Assembly (NCBI GenBank): GCA_002473165.1
Contig: DKSD01000001.1
Span: 62,409-126,408, forward strand
Direction: 5' to 3'
Length of the DNA: 64,000 nucleotides
Source: Succinatimonas sp. UBA7265
GTDB lineage: Bacteria > Pseudomonadota > Gammaproteobacteria > Enterobacterales > Succinivibrionaceae
Below the pieces are notes generated by a model. It was not told where the DNA came from, made no database searches, and saw only the letters and a program-made list of their open reading frames with translations. The position numbers were made by a program, and so were the translations under genes. Of the stretch, positions 28,024 to 37,523 are shown piece after piece; within the stretch, counting starts at the first letter, position 1, and each line of letters opens with the position of its first letter.

Positions 28024-28050
28024 AAAAAAAAAGCGCCCCGCGAGGGGCGC
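28024..28050 (-). terminator. terminator downstream of the 28.1-28.8 kb gene
   Basis: GCGCCCC/GGGGCGC (28033-28039 with 28044-28050), loop GCGA, nine-A run giving a U-tract on the minus strand. It separates the unknown gene from the GH13 gene. Confidence 0.88.
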
Positions 28051-28083
28051 AAACAGGGAAGTCACATGAATTGGGAAAACGGT

Positions 28084-28779
28084 TTAAAAAAGCGCCGGCG
28101 GCCTCAGCGAATGCACCGGCAGGCCTGCGAGCGCCTGCCGGCAGGGCCTGCCGGAGAGCGCTGCCAAAAAAGCGTCGGCGCGCGCGCAGGTTTCAGCAAT
28201 CATGAAGCGGCGGTGATCGCCTGCGGCCATGCGGCGCACGCGCAGATCCTGAAGCGCGTCGCACAGCGCGCGCGGCAGATCCTGACTGAACCCGAAGCCT
28301 TCATCGCCGGTTTTTAGCAGGTGCAGGATCTCGCGCAGCGCCTCAGGGACAAGGCGGCGCGCCGCCGCCGTGTTTACCCGCAGCGCCTCCGCCTCGCCCG
28401 GGACCCGCGCACGCTCAAGCCACGGCCTTCCTTCCGCCCTCGCAAGCGCGAGCAGCACGCACCAGCCGCTCTCTTTGCGGCAGAGCATGCTCAGATTGCA
28501 GGCATCGGCAAAGATGAGCGCGGCGCGCGCGCCCCGGCCGCGGCCTTTGCCCCAGGCCGCATTTAACAGGGCCTGGCACAGGCGGCCAGCAAGATCAGGA
28601 CGCTCTTTTAAAAGCGCGCCCAGCACCCGGGGATTGCAGATCCTCGCCTGGCTCCACAGCAGCGCGAGCGCGGGAAACTCGCAGCGCAAGGAGCAAAGGG
28701 TCTCCGGCTGCAGGGCGTTCTCTCTGCGCTCTGAGGCGTAACGGCTCAGCAGCAGGCTTTGCAATCTGGTGATCTGCAT
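28084..28779 (-). CDS. hypothetical protein, Ala/Arg/Leu-rich
   Basis: I do not recognise this 231-aa protein. It is alpha-helical in composition, rich in Arg, Ala, Leu and Cys, without signal peptide, membrane segment or known motif. A good terminator follows on the same strand, which supports its reality, but no ribosome site is visible before the ATG and the GC-rich DNA keeps several other frames open. Opposite frames could be spurious. Confidence 0.5.
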   Translation of the reverse strand: MQITRLQSLLLSRYASERRENALQPETLCSLRCEFPALALLWSQARICNPRVLGALLKERPDLAGRLCQALLNAAWGKGRGRGARAALIFADACNLSMLCRKESGWCVLLALARAEGRPWLERARVPGEAEALRVNTAAARRLVPEALREILHLLKTGDEGFGFSQDLPRALCDALQDLRVRRMAAGDHRRFMIAETCARADAFLAALSGRPCRQALAGLPVHSLRPPALF

Positions 28780-29087
28780 GGCGCGTCCGGGGCGTGCCCT
28801 CCGATGGCTTGGGCCTTAACAAAATTGCTGAGAGCATCTTAAAGGGGCGGGAAGAGGCGGTATTTAAAAAACGCGCGTGGCTGCACGAAGCGCGCCCTGA
28901 CAGGGGATTGCGGCACCGGGCCTGAGGCGAGGACGGGGAAAATGCGCGCTAACTTATTGATCTTTTGCGCGCTGGAATACCAATACTTTTGAATTAAAAC
29001 GCAACTGTCTTAATTTCAACAGAAAAAAATAAAAAATCCGCCGAATCTTTCTTGCTAATGCACAGACAGCATCGGCGGATCCCGGAT
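28780..29087. other. intergenic region before the dapE cluster end
   Basis: Contains the dapE terminator at the right end and the presumed promoter area of the unknown gene at the left. I see nothing else. Confidence 0.5.
29024..29080 (-). terminator. dapE terminator
   Basis: ATCCGCCGA (29036-29044) pairs with TCGGCGGAT (29072-29080) around a 27-nt loop; the A-rich stretch on the left is the U-tract of the minus strand. Confidence 0.75.
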
Positions 29088-30236
29088 TTAAAGGCAGATC
29101 TTCCCGGCGATGCGCAGGTAGACGCGGCGCAGCGTCTGCGGGGCCGCGGCGTCGACGCACTCGCCTGCTTTGTGGATCGTCGCCCCCGAAGGGCCGAATT
29201 CGGCGACCTCGGCGCCCAGCGGGGCGATGAAGCGGCCGTCGGAGGTGCCGCCTGAGGTCGAGAGCCGAGGCGTCAGCCCGGTAACCTCGCGCACAGACTC
29301 GCACACGGCTCCCAAAAAGAACCCGGGACTGGTCTGAAACGGCAGGCCGTTTAAATGCCAGGACGCTTCAACGGTGCAGCCGTTCGATCCTGCGAGATCA
29401 AAGACGGTCTTTTTAAGGCTCTCGGGAGAGGAGGCGGGGCAGAAGCGCCAGTTGCAGGAAAACTCGCAGCGCCCGGGCGCCAGGTTCTCTGCGCCGCTGT
29501 CGCAGCTTACCGAGGTGATTTGAAAAGAGGTGGGCGGGAAGTTCTCGCAGCCCTGATCCCACTTGCACTGCGCCATGGCGTGCATGAGCGCGGCCGCCTT
29601 GTGGGCGGCGTTGTCACAGCGCTCAGGGTAGGCCACATGCCCCTGCACGCCGCGCACGGTGATGTGCGCTGAAAGTGAGCCGCGGCGGCCGCACTTTACC
29701 TGATCGCCGGTCTCTTTAAGCGAAGAAGGCTCACCCACAAGGCAGCAGTCAGGGATGAGGCCGCGCTCTTTGAGCACTGAGGCAGCCCAAGGCGTGCCGC
29801 CCCGGGAGTCGCCTTCCTCGTTTGAGGTCACCAGGAGCCCCAGTGTGCCTTTGTGAGCAGGGTGCGCCTTTACAAAATCCGCGAGCGCCAGCGCCATGGC
29901 CGCGTCCGAGCTCTTCATGTCGGCGCTGCCGCGGCCTGAGAGCACCAGGCGGCCTTCGCGCTCGAACACGCATGGCTCAAATGGCGGGTGCGGCCAGGCG
30001 CGGAGATCGCCCGGCGGCACGACATCCGTGTGTCCTAAAAAGAGCAAAAACGGCCGGCCCTTGCCGTGCAGCGCGAGCAGGTTTGTGACCGGACCGCCGT
30101 CGCAGAGCGTCTCGCATTTAAAGCCGGCGTCGCGCAGGACGGAAGCGAGAACCTCCTGGCAGCCCTGATCGTCAGGCGTAACGGAAGGGCGGCTTATGAG
30201 TTTTTTGGCCAGTTCCAGCGCTTCGTCTTCCATCAT
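29088..30236 (-). CDS. dapE: succinyl-diaminopimelate desuccinylase
   Basis: Zinc M20 hydrolase releasing LL-diaminopimelate for lysine and peptidoglycan synthesis. 382 aa with LGHTDVVPPGD (metal and catalytic Asp), GRGSADMKSS, SNEEGDS (the usual TSDEEG is SNEEG), GHVAYPE in the dimerisation domain, and the C-terminal SGGTSDGRF and FGPSGATIHKAGE. The ATG overlaps the stop of the upstream gene by one base (TGATG), so the two are co-translated. Confidence 0.93.
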   Translation of the reverse strand: MMEDEALELAKKLISRPSVTPDDQGCQEVLASVLRDAGFKCETLCDGGPVTNLLALHGKGRPFLLFLGHTDVVPPGDLRAWPHPPFEPCVFEREGRLVLSGRGSADMKSSDAAMALALADFVKAHPAHKGTLGLLVTSNEEGDSRGGTPWAASVLKERGLIPDCCLVGEPSSLKETGDQVKCGRRGSLSAHITVRGVQGHVAYPERCDNAAHKAAALMHAMAQCKWDQGCENFPPTSFQITSVSCDSGAENLAPGRCEFSCNWRFCPASSPESLKKTVFDLAGSNGCTVEASWHLNGLPFQTSPGFFLGAVCESVREVTGLTPRLSTSGGTSDGRFIAPLGAEVAEFGPSGATIHKAGECVDAAAPQTLRRVYLRIAGKICL

Positions 30237-30880
30237 CAGTCCTCTTGCGCCGGGTATTGCAGGAACAGCTTGCGCTCAAGGCGCAGATAGGCGTAAGCCG
30301 TGGCGCTGAGCTCTTTGACTTTTAAAGGCTCCTGCCGGCCGTAACGCACATCGGTGAGCAGGGCGCGATCGGCATCCGTGAGGCCTTTGCGGGCGTCGCG
30401 GTACTGGGCGATAAAATGCCCGGCCAACAGGCGGTCCCACTCGTAGACGGTGGCCACCGAGCGCAGGATGTACATCGCGGCCATGGGGATCACCACGATC
30501 TGCTCCTGCCCGAGGGCTTCGAGGTAGCGGTCGGCTATGGCGTCATCCGCGCTGAGATCGCACACCGGACAGCTTTTGTCATGCAGGAGATCTCCGCCTA
30601 AGATGCGGGCGGAGCCGTCAGGCTGCAGCTGCACAAACGCGGCGGTGATCCCGGCATCCTTTGAGGCTTTTAAGATGGCGTCCCGCACGGTGTCAGAGCA
30701 CAGCGTCAGCGGGGTTTTTGAAAAAGCCGAGAGCAGCTGGCAGATGTTGTCAGCGCCGTTTTGCAGTTCGGCGTCGCTGATCTTTACGGCAAGGGCCGCG
30801 CGAATGCTGTTTTCAGGATCGCGCATCACTTTGTGCGCGTCCGGAGGGCAGGAAGGCTTAAAACGGGGTGGCATGGCCAT
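30236..30880 (-). CDS. hypothetical protein coupled to dapE
   Basis: Not recognised. 214 aa, soluble, no signal peptide or membrane segment. A central CPVC pair (KSCPVCDLSADD) could bind metal or be redox-active. The C-terminal third is helical (YLRLERKLFLQYP). Stop and dapE start overlap (TGATG), so it is expressed with dapE. AGAGGA lies about 10 nt before the ATG. Confidence 0.7.
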   Translation of the reverse strand: MAMPPRFKPSCPPDAHKVMRDPENSIRAALAVKISDAELQNGADNICQLLSAFSKTPLTLCSDTVRDAILKASKDAGITAAFVQLQPDGSARILGGDLLHDKSCPVCDLSADDAIADRYLEALGQEQIVVIPMAAMYILRSVATVYEWDRLLAGHFIAQYRDARKGLTDADRALLTDVRYGRQEPLKVKELSATAYAYLRLERKLFLQYPAQED

Positions 30881-30934
30881 GGCAGGATTTCCTCTGTAAT
30901 AAAGCCGCCCGACAGATCAGGCGGTTTTTAATTT

Positions 30935-31375
30935 TTAAAACTCAAGTATAAACGTGCAGGGGCCTTCGTTTACGAGCTCAACTTGCATGTCGGCCCCGAA
31001 GATCCCGGTCTCAACTTTGCCCGGAAAAACCTCGCGGGCATAGGCGACGGTTTGGGCGTAAAGCTTTGAGGCCTCGGACGGCGGCATGGCTGGATCAAAG
31101 CCGGGGCGGTTGCCGCGGCTGGTGTCGGCCGCCAGCGTGAACTGCGAGACCAAAAGCAGATCGCCCTGGGACTGGGGCAGGCTGAGGTTTAATTTGCCCT
31201 CGGCATCTTCAAAGATGCGCAGCTTTAAGAGCTTGTCCACGGCTTTTTTGGCAATATCCGGGCTGTCAGTGCGCTCATAGCCTAAAAAAACCAAAAAGCC
31301 TGTGCCGATCTCCCCTGAGGTTTTGCCCTCAACGGTGACTTTGGCACGGCTTACGCGCTGGACCAGGATCTTCAT
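30935..31375 (-). CDS. dtd: D-aminoacyl-tRNA deacylase
   Basis: Removes D-amino acids (and Gly) mischarged on tRNA. 146 aa, normal length. It has MKILVQRVSRAKVTV, the catalytic-site SQFTL and the cross-subunit NxGPxT motif, here NEGPCT rather than the common NxGPVT. Same strand as the dapE pair, 54 bp upstream, so possibly one operon. Confidence 0.95.
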   Translation of the reverse strand: MKILVQRVSRAKVTVEGKTSGEIGTGFLVFLGYERTDSPDIAKKAVDKLLKLRIFEDAEGKLNLSLPQSQGDLLLVSQFTLAADTSRGNRPGFDPAMPPSEASKLYAQTVAYAREVFPGKVETGIFGADMQVELVNEGPCTFILEF

Positions 31376-31480
31376 AAAAGCCTCCGCATAAATTAAGGCA
31401 TGATCATATCAGTGCGATCAGCCCCTCTGATCCTTTAAAGTGTAGGATCACAGGCGGTTTTTTCAAAGGGAACGTCTTTT

Positions 31481-31858
31481 ATGCTCACAAATCTGCTGCT
31501 TGCAGCCACAGGCGGCGCTTTAGGCGCCGTGTCGCGGGTGCTGCTGTCCCTGGCTTTGGACGGGGCGAGCCTGGCGCTGCGCTTTCCTGCGGGCACCCTG
31601 GCGGTAAATGCCATCGGCTGTTATCTGATCGGGCTTGCGCTGAACCTGCCGATCCTGTCCTCGCCGCAGCTGCGCGTTTTGCTCACCGCGGGCTTCTTAG
31701 GCGGCTTTACGACTTTCTCCACGTTCACAAACGACAGCCTGTCGCTGCTGCTGCGCGGTGAAGCGCTGCGCTTTTGCCTCAACCTTGCTTTAAACCTCGG
31801 TCTGGGATTGCTGCTGTGCGCGCTGGGGATCATCACGGCGCGGGCGCTCGCGCGCTGA
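31481..31858 (+). CDS. crcB: fluoride ion channel CrcB/Fluc
   Basis: Dual-topology inner-membrane fluoride exporter, 125 aa with four hydrophobic helices. Family signatures are GGALGAVSR at the N-terminus, GTLAVNAIGCYLIG, and GFLGGFTTFSTF with the Na+/fluoride-pore residues. I looked for a fluoride riboswitch in the preceding 100 bp and saw none. Confidence 0.93.
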   Translation: MLTNLLLAATGGALGAVSRVLLSLALDGASLALRFPAGTLAVNAIGCYLIGLALNLPILSSPQLRVLLTAGFLGGFTTFSTFTNDSLSLLLRGEALRFCLNLALNLGLGLLLCALGIITARALAR

Positions 31859-31869
31859 GCGAGCGCGCA

Positions 31870-31898
31870 TTGATGCGCGGGCGCGGTGACGATATAAT
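31870..31898 (+). promoter_or_regulatory. proQ promoter
   Basis: TTGATG (31870-31875), 17-nt spacer, perfect TATAAT (31893-31898). Transcript start near 31905 gives a leader of about 128 nt with GC-rich dyads before the GTG start. Confidence 0.7.
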
Positions 31899-32032
31899 TC
31901 ATTTTCAGACACGCGCGGCGCGGCCAGGCCGCATGCCGCCGCGTTTTCGGAATATCAGGCGCAAAGCGCGCCGCCTGTATGCGCAGCGGGCCTTTGGGCG
32001 CCTTTATATATAAATATTTTAAGGAGTTATCT

Positions 32033-32725
32033 GTGGCAACCCAGGATAACAAACAAGAAGAGATCAAAACGGCCGCACCCTCAGCGGAGACGGCAGAGAG
32101 TGCGCCGGCTTCGGCCCCTGAGAGCAAAGATCAGGAGGAAGGCACCCGTTTTGATCACATCCGGGAGGCCCTGGAGCTCCTGTGCGAGCGCTTCCCCAAG
32201 GCTTTTATAAAAGAGGGCAACTGCAAGCCCCTTAAGATCGGCATCTTCGCGGATCTGCGCGCGGCCTGCGAGGGCGTCGAAGGCCTGTCCGTTTCCAAAG
32301 TCAGGGCGGCGCTGCGCTATTACACCACGCGCCTGCGCTATCTCTACTGCTTAAAAGAAGGCGCCAGGCGCGTGGATCTCGATGGCAGCGAAGGCGAGGC
32401 CGTAAGCGCCGAGCATGCGTCGTTTGCCGCGGATAAATTCAAAGAGATCAATGCCAGGCGCAAGCCCCGCAAGAGCGCCAAAAACCCGAAAAACCAAAAC
32501 GGCCAGCGCCGGCCGCGCCGCATCGAGGGACGCAAGCCTGAGATCGCGGAGCTCAAAAAGGGCGTTGAGGTCAGGGTGCTCACGGGCGATCGCCATTACG
32601 TGCGCGCCACGGTTTCCGAGGACGCCTCAAAAGACACCGTTTTGGTGCTGCTGCAGACCGGCATGAGCCTTACGGTTCCCGTCGATCGCGTGCTGCTGCC
32701 CGAGAGCGCCCCTAAAAAGGCTTAA
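32033..32725 (+). CDS. proQ: RNA chaperone ProQ
   Basis: FinO-domain protein binding small RNAs and mRNA 3' ends. 230 aa from GTG 32033, which has AAGGAG 6 nt upstream; the open frame to 31979 has no ribosome site. An acidic Ala/Glu-rich N-tail precedes the FinO domain (about 40-150; ERFPKAF, PLKIGI, LRYYTTRLRYL). A Lys/Arg-rich linker and a C-terminal SH3-like ProQ domain follow (GVEVRVLTGDRHYVRATV). prc follows, as in enterobacteria. Confidence 0.95.
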   Translation: MATQDNKQEEIKTAAPSAETAESAPASAPESKDQEEGTRFDHIREALELLCERFPKAFIKEGNCKPLKIGIFADLRAACEGVEGLSVSKVRAALRYYTTRLRYLYCLKEGARRVDLDGSEGEAVSAEHASFAADKFKEINARRKPRKSAKNPKNQNGQRRPRRIEGRKPEIAELKKGVEVRVLTGDRHYVRATVSEDASKDTVLVLLQTGMSLTVPVDRVLLPESAPKKA

Positions 32726-32742
32726 ACCGGGGGACGCGTTTA

Positions 32743-34854
32743 GTGCGCACTTTTATCAGAATCGCCGGCGCCCTCGTGGCCGCCGGTTTTCTTTCCGCGG
32801 CGCCGCAGGCTGCGGAAAAAGCCCTGAGCATCCCTGAATACGGGGCTCTCCCTGAATTAAGCCCGCTGCCGCAGCATGCCACGGCGTGCTCGCGCGTGGC
32901 CAACTTCCTGACGCGCGCCCATTACCGCGTCGTGAGCGTCGATGAGGATTTTGCGCTCAAGGTTGCCGATCAGTTCATCTCCTACGTCGATTACAACCGC
33001 ACGCTGTTCACCGAGGACGAGGTGCGCGAGATCCGAAAGCACAGCGATCTGATCCTCAGCGCCTTGCGCAGCTGCCAGCTCGACTATCCTTTCCAGATCT
33101 ATTCAAACGCCCTGAAAAAGCGCTATGTGAAATACCGCTACTTCATAGACGCGGCCACAAAGCCCATAGACGTGAGCGGCCATGACAGGATCGAGACCGA
33201 TCGCCGCGAGGCCTCTTTCATCAGCTCGGAAACCGGGCTGCGCGGCCTGTGGGATGCGGAGATCAAGAACGAGTACATAAACCAGATCTTAAGCGGCAAG
33301 GATGACGAAAAGGCGCGCGAGCGCATCCGCAGGCGCTACAGCGCCGCGCTGACGCGGCTGACGCAGACGACGTCCGAGGACGCGTTCTCCACGTTTGAGA
33401 ACGCTTTCGCCGCCTCCATAGATCCGCACACGAATTATTTCTCGCCCACGGATTCAGAAAACTTCAACGACGATCTGAACCTGTCGCTTGAGGGCATAGG
33501 CGCTGTGCTGAGCACTGACGACGAGTACACCACCATCGTGGAGATCATGCCCGGATCGCCTGCCGAGCGCAGCAAAAAGCTCAAGGCCAAGGATCGCATC
33601 ACCGGCGTGAGGCAGGAGGACGGCAGCTATGACGATGTCATCGGCTGGCGCCTGTCCGACGTCGTCAAGAAGATCAAAGGCCCCAAGGGCACGAAGGTCA
33701 CGCTGGACATCGAGCGCGGCGAGGGCGCGAACGCCAAGAGCTTCCAGGTGGAGATCACCCGCGAGCGCATCAGGCTGCAGGATCGCGAGGCCAAAGGCGA
33801 GGTGCGCACCGCCTATGACGGCAGCCGCATCGGCGTCATCAGCGTTAAGAGCTTCTACACTAACCTGCATCTGGACATCAAGCGCGAGCTGAGCAAGCTG
33901 GCGCTGCAGAAGGTCAAGGCCGTGGTCATAGATCTGCGCTCTGACGGCGGCGGGCTGCTGCCTGAGGCCGTGGATTCCACAGGGCTCTTCATAAAAGAGG
34001 GGCCGGTCGTTGTGGTGCGTGACATGGCCGGCAACGAGGCGCCGCAGGAAGACCGTGATCCGGCCGTGGCCTATGACGGGCCGCTCGTGGTGCTGGTAAA
34101 CCGCCTGTCAGCGTCAAGCTCCGAGATCATGTCCGCGGCGCTGCGCGATTACGGCAGGGCCGTGATCGTGGGCGACACCACGTTCGGCAAGGGCACGGTG
34201 CAGCAAAACCGCCCGCTCGAACGCATCTATGATCTCTACCGCGATCCTTTGGGATCCATCCATTACACCATCGCCAAGTTCTACCGTGTCAACGGCGGAT
34301 CGACACAGTTAAAAGGCGTCGTGCCGGATATCGCCTTCCCGTCGCTTGTGGATGAGAGCGAGTACGGCGAGCGCACTGAGAAGAATGCGCTGCCCTGGGA
34401 CAGCATCCGCCCGGTGCTCTACACGCCGTATCTGGATATAGACGCCTATCTGCCGGATCTGCAAAAGCGCCATGACAAGCGCACCGGATCTGATCCGGTG
34501 TTCAGGGTGATGCGCGAGGATCTCGCCCGCTACCAAAAGCTCAAGGCCGAGAAATACCTGACGGTAAACCTTGAGGAGCGCCGCGCGCTTAAAGCCGAGG
34601 ACGACGCCTGGAGGCTTAAGGACGCCAATGTCAGGCTGCAGGCCATGGGCAAGGAGCCTTTGAAGAAGATCGATGATCTTCCCGAGGACTTCGAGTTTGC
34701 CGATGTGCTCTTAAACGAGAGCGTTAACATCGCCGCCGACTTTGCCCGGGCGCAGCACGCGCAGATCCATGAAGCGCCAAAGCCTACGGTATTCTCGCAG
34801 TTTGCACCGCCTTCGAGCAGCGCTGCGGCAGGCGCCGAGGGCGCGGTGAAATAA
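32743..34854 (+). CDS. prc: tail-specific (C-terminal processing) protease Prc
   Basis: Periplasmic S41 serine protease that trims penicillin-binding proteins and degrades SsrA-tagged or envelope proteins. 703 aa from a GTG start with GGGGGA upstream. The signal peptide ends near PQA/AE. An N-terminal helical domain precedes a PDZ domain (GIGAVLSTDDEYTTIVEIMPGSPA region). The catalytic pair is S458 (LSASSSE) and K483 (FGKGTVQQ), 25 apart as in E. coli Prc. 18 bp after proQ, same transcript. Confidence 0.95.
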   Translation: MRTFIRIAGALVAAGFLSAAPQAAEKALSIPEYGALPELSPLPQHATACSRVANFLTRAHYRVVSVDEDFALKVADQFISYVDYNRTLFTEDEVREIRKHSDLILSALRSCQLDYPFQIYSNALKKRYVKYRYFIDAATKPIDVSGHDRIETDRREASFISSETGLRGLWDAEIKNEYINQILSGKDDEKARERIRRRYSAALTRLTQTTSEDAFSTFENAFAASIDPHTNYFSPTDSENFNDDLNLSLEGIGAVLSTDDEYTTIVEIMPGSPAERSKKLKAKDRITGVRQEDGSYDDVIGWRLSDVVKKIKGPKGTKVTLDIERGEGANAKSFQVEITRERIRLQDREAKGEVRTAYDGSRIGVISVKSFYTNLHLDIKRELSKLALQKVKAVVIDLRSDGGGLLPEAVDSTGLFIKEGPVVVVRDMAGNEAPQEDRDPAVAYDGPLVVLVNRLSASSSEIMSAALRDYGRAVIVGDTTFGKGTVQQNRPLERIYDLYRDPLGSIHYTIAKFYRVNGGSTQLKGVVPDIAFPSLVDESEYGERTEKNALPWDSIRPVLYTPYLDIDAYLPDLQKRHDKRTGSDPVFRVMREDLARYQKLKAEKYLTVNLEERRALKAEDDAWRLKDANVRLQAMGKEPLKKIDDLPEDFEFADVLLNESVNIAADFARAQHAQIHEAPKPTVFSQFAPPSSSAAAGAEGAVK

Positions 34855-34861
34855 TATTTTC

Positions 34862-34885
34862 AGGCGGGGCAACCCCGCCTTTTTT
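34862..34885 (+). terminator. proQ-prc terminator
   Basis: AGGCGGGG/CCCCGCCT with a CAA loop, followed by six T. Confidence 0.93.
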
Positions 34886-34905
34886 AAACATCATTGAGGA
34901 TCAGC

Positions 34906-37521
34906 ATGGCAGCCAAGTTCAAAGCCTGCAAACGCACCGATTACAAGGCGCCGGATTTCACCGCAGCCTCCGTGGAGCTGACTTTTGAGCTCGATGACGA
35001 GAAGACCAAGGTCTTATCGCTTACCCGCTACCGGCGCCTGACGCAGGACCGCCGCGCGCCGCTCGTGCTCGCAGGCGAGGAGCTCGCTTTAAAGAGCGTG
35101 CTGCTCGACGGCGACTCGTGCAAATACCGCGAGGAAAAGGGCAGACTCATCGTCGAGGATGTCCCCGATGAATTCGAGCTGGCAGTCGAGAACGAGATCG
35201 ATCCTGCAGGCAACACCGAGCTCATGGGGCTTTACAAGTCAGACGGCGTGTTCTGCACCCAGTGCGAGCCCGAGGGCTTCCGCCGCATCACGTATTTTTT
35301 GGATCGCCCTGATGTGCTCGCCCGCTACAAAGTCACGATCATCGGGCCGGAGTACGGCTGCGGCGTGCTGCTCTCCAACGGCAACCTCACAGAAAAGGGA
35401 TCCCGCAAAGGCCGGCAGTACGCTGTCTGGGAAGATCCTTTCCCCAAGCCCAGCTATCTCTTTGCGCTGGTGGCGGGCACGTTTGACATCGTAAGCGACA
35501 GCTTTGTCACGAAATCCGGGCGCCGCGTCAGCCTGAGTCTTTACGTCGACCGCGGCAGCCATGATCGCGGCGTTTGGGCCATGCAGTCGCTCAAGCGTGC
35601 CATGAAATGGGATGAGGAACGCTTCGGCCTTGAATACGATCTCGACAATTTCAAAGTCGTGGCCGTTGATTTCTTCAACCAGGGAGCCATGGAGAACAAG
35701 AGCCTGAACATCTTCAACTCCGTGTTCGTCATGGTCGATCCGCAGACGGCCTGCGATCGCGATTTCTACGATGTTGAGAGCGTGATCGGCCATGAGTACT
35801 TCCACAACTACACCGGCGATCGCGTGACGCTGCGCGACTGGTTCCAGCTCTCGCTCAAGGAATCGCTCACGGTATTCCGCGATCAGGAATTCTCCTCCGA
35901 CGTGTCCTCCCGCACTCTGGCGCGCCTTGCAGCCGTCAACGTGATCCGCGGGCCGCAGTTTGCCGAGGACGCCTCTCCGGTGGCGCATCCGGTGCGCCCT
36001 GAGGAAGTCATGGAGATGAACAACTTCTACACTGTGACCATCTATGACAAGGGCGCGGAGATCATCAGGATGATCCACACGCTCACCGGCGAGGAGCAAT
36101 TCAAAGCCGGGCTGCAGCTCTACCTGCGATCCCATGACGGCCAGGCCGTGACGATCGAGGATTTCGTAAAGTGCATGGAGCAGGCCTCAGGGCGCGATCT
36201 CACAGGGCAGTTCTTCAGGTGGTACACCCAGTACGGCACGCCTGAGGTTACGGTGCGCCGCGAATACAGCGCCGGCAGGCTCACGCTGCATTTTTCCCAG
36301 AAGATCCCCGTCAGCGCAAAACAGCCTGATCCTCAGCCGCTGCTCATTCCGGTGCGGGCATCGTTCATCGCCAAAGACGGCAGCGCCGTCAAGGCCCCGG
36401 AGCTTCCTGAAAACGGAGTGCTGGAGTTTACAAGAGCGCAGCAGGACTTTGAGTTCAGCGTGCCTGAGGGCACGCTCCCGGTGCTCTTTGAGGATTTCTC
36501 AGCGCCGGTTAAGCTTGATGCCGATTACAGCGATGAGGATTACACGCTGATGCTCGGGAACAGCGGCGATCCTTTTATAAAGGCCGACAGCTGCCGGATG
36601 CTTCAGGATCACTATATCCGCTCTGAGATTGGCAGGAAGGATGAAGACCGCGCTGATCCCAAAGCGCTCATCGAGGCTTTGGGCAAAGTCATCGCCGCCT
36701 CAGGAAAAACCGATCTCAATTTGGTCGCGCAGTGCCTGACGGTCGCGCCGCTGACCCAGATGATGCAGTCCTTTGACACTGTAGATCTCGACGCGCTCTG
36801 CGCGGCGCGCGCGGCGCTTGAGGAGCGCCTGGCGCTGGCTTTGGAGCCGCAGTTTGGCGCGCTTTTGGACAAAGTGAAGCCCGCCTCGCCGCGCTACAGC
36901 GTTGCGGACATGGGCCGCCGCGCTGTCGCCTCGCAGGCGCTTTACATGAAGTGCCTGGCGCTGCGCTCCCGCGGCAAGGCCGACGAGGCCGCCGCACTCT
37001 CCCGCAGCAGTTTCCGCCAGGCGGGGTGCATGACGGAGACAGTGGCGGCGCTGCGCGCCGCGGTGCACCTGGATTTGGGCTGCAAGGACGAGCTCTTAAA
37101 GCAGTTTGACGAGCGCTGGCACTCAAATCCGCTGGTCATGGACACGTTCTTCAGGATCCAGGCCTCCGCGCCTTCCGAGGAGACGGTGTTCACCGTGCGC
37201 AGGCTCTTAAAGCATCCGGCCTTCAGCCTTGGCAACCCTAACCGCGTGCGTGCGCTTTTAGGCACGCTGACGCGCGCCAATCCGGTGGCGCTGCACCGCA
37301 AAGACGGGGCTGGCTACACGCTCATCATCGGCGCCGTAAGGCAGCTTAACGACACGAACACCCAGCTTGCCGCATCGCTCATAACGCCGTTTTTAAGTTT
37401 CAGGCGCTTTGACGCCGAGCGGCAGCAGCTGATGCGCGCGCAGCTTGAGAAACTTTATAAATTGCCAAACCTCGCACGTTCTGTGTATGAAAAGATTGAG
37501 GCTGCTTTAAAGCAGGAATAA
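34906..37521 (+). CDS. pepN: aminopeptidase N
   Basis: Zinc M1 aminopeptidase for cytosolic peptide turnover. 871 aa from ATG 34906 (GAGG 7 nt upstream), matching the family length; a TTG twelve bases upstream is not needed. GAMEN is at residues 260-264, HEYFH zinc motif at 296-300, with Glu of the LKESLTVFRDQEF region completing it. Heads the conserved block with DUF2835 and pyrD. Confidence 0.96.
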   Translation: MAAKFKACKRTDYKAPDFTAASVELTFELDDEKTKVLSLTRYRRLTQDRRAPLVLAGEELALKSVLLDGDSCKYREEKGRLIVEDVPDEFELAVENEIDPAGNTELMGLYKSDGVFCTQCEPEGFRRITYFLDRPDVLARYKVTIIGPEYGCGVLLSNGNLTEKGSRKGRQYAVWEDPFPKPSYLFALVAGTFDIVSDSFVTKSGRRVSLSLYVDRGSHDRGVWAMQSLKRAMKWDEERFGLEYDLDNFKVVAVDFFNQGAMENKSLNIFNSVFVMVDPQTACDRDFYDVESVIGHEYFHNYTGDRVTLRDWFQLSLKESLTVFRDQEFSSDVSSRTLARLAAVNVIRGPQFAEDASPVAHPVRPEEVMEMNNFYTVTIYDKGAEIIRMIHTLTGEEQFKAGLQLYLRSHDGQAVTIEDFVKCMEQASGRDLTGQFFRWYTQYGTPEVTVRREYSAGRLTLHFSQKIPVSAKQPDPQPLLIPVRASFIAKDGSAVKAPELPENGVLEFTRAQQDFEFSVPEGTLPVLFEDFSAPVKLDADYSDEDYTLMLGNSGDPFIKADSCRMLQDHYIRSEIGRKDEDRADPKALIEALGKVIAASGKTDLNLVAQCLTVAPLTQMMQSFDTVDLDALCAARAALEERLALALEPQFGALLDKVKPASPRYSVADMGRRAVASQALYMKCLALRSRGKADEAAALSRSSFRQAGCMTETVAALRAAVHLDLGCKDELLKQFDERWHSNPLVMDTFFRIQASAPSEETVFTVRRLLKHPAFSLGNPNRVRALLGTLTRANPVALHRKDGAGYTLIIGAVRQLNDTNTQLAASLITPFLSFRRFDAERQQLMRAQLEKLYKLPNLARSVYEKIEAALKQE

Positions 37522-37523
37522 GC

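Noticed and set aside
28954..29304. 116-aa minus-strand ORF over the 3' end of dapE
   Set aside because: Overlaps dapE in another frame, crosses its terminator and has Arg/Pro-rich shadow composition.
31380..31480. Fluoride riboswitch upstream of crcB
   Set aside because: The conserved fluoride aptamer segments are not present.
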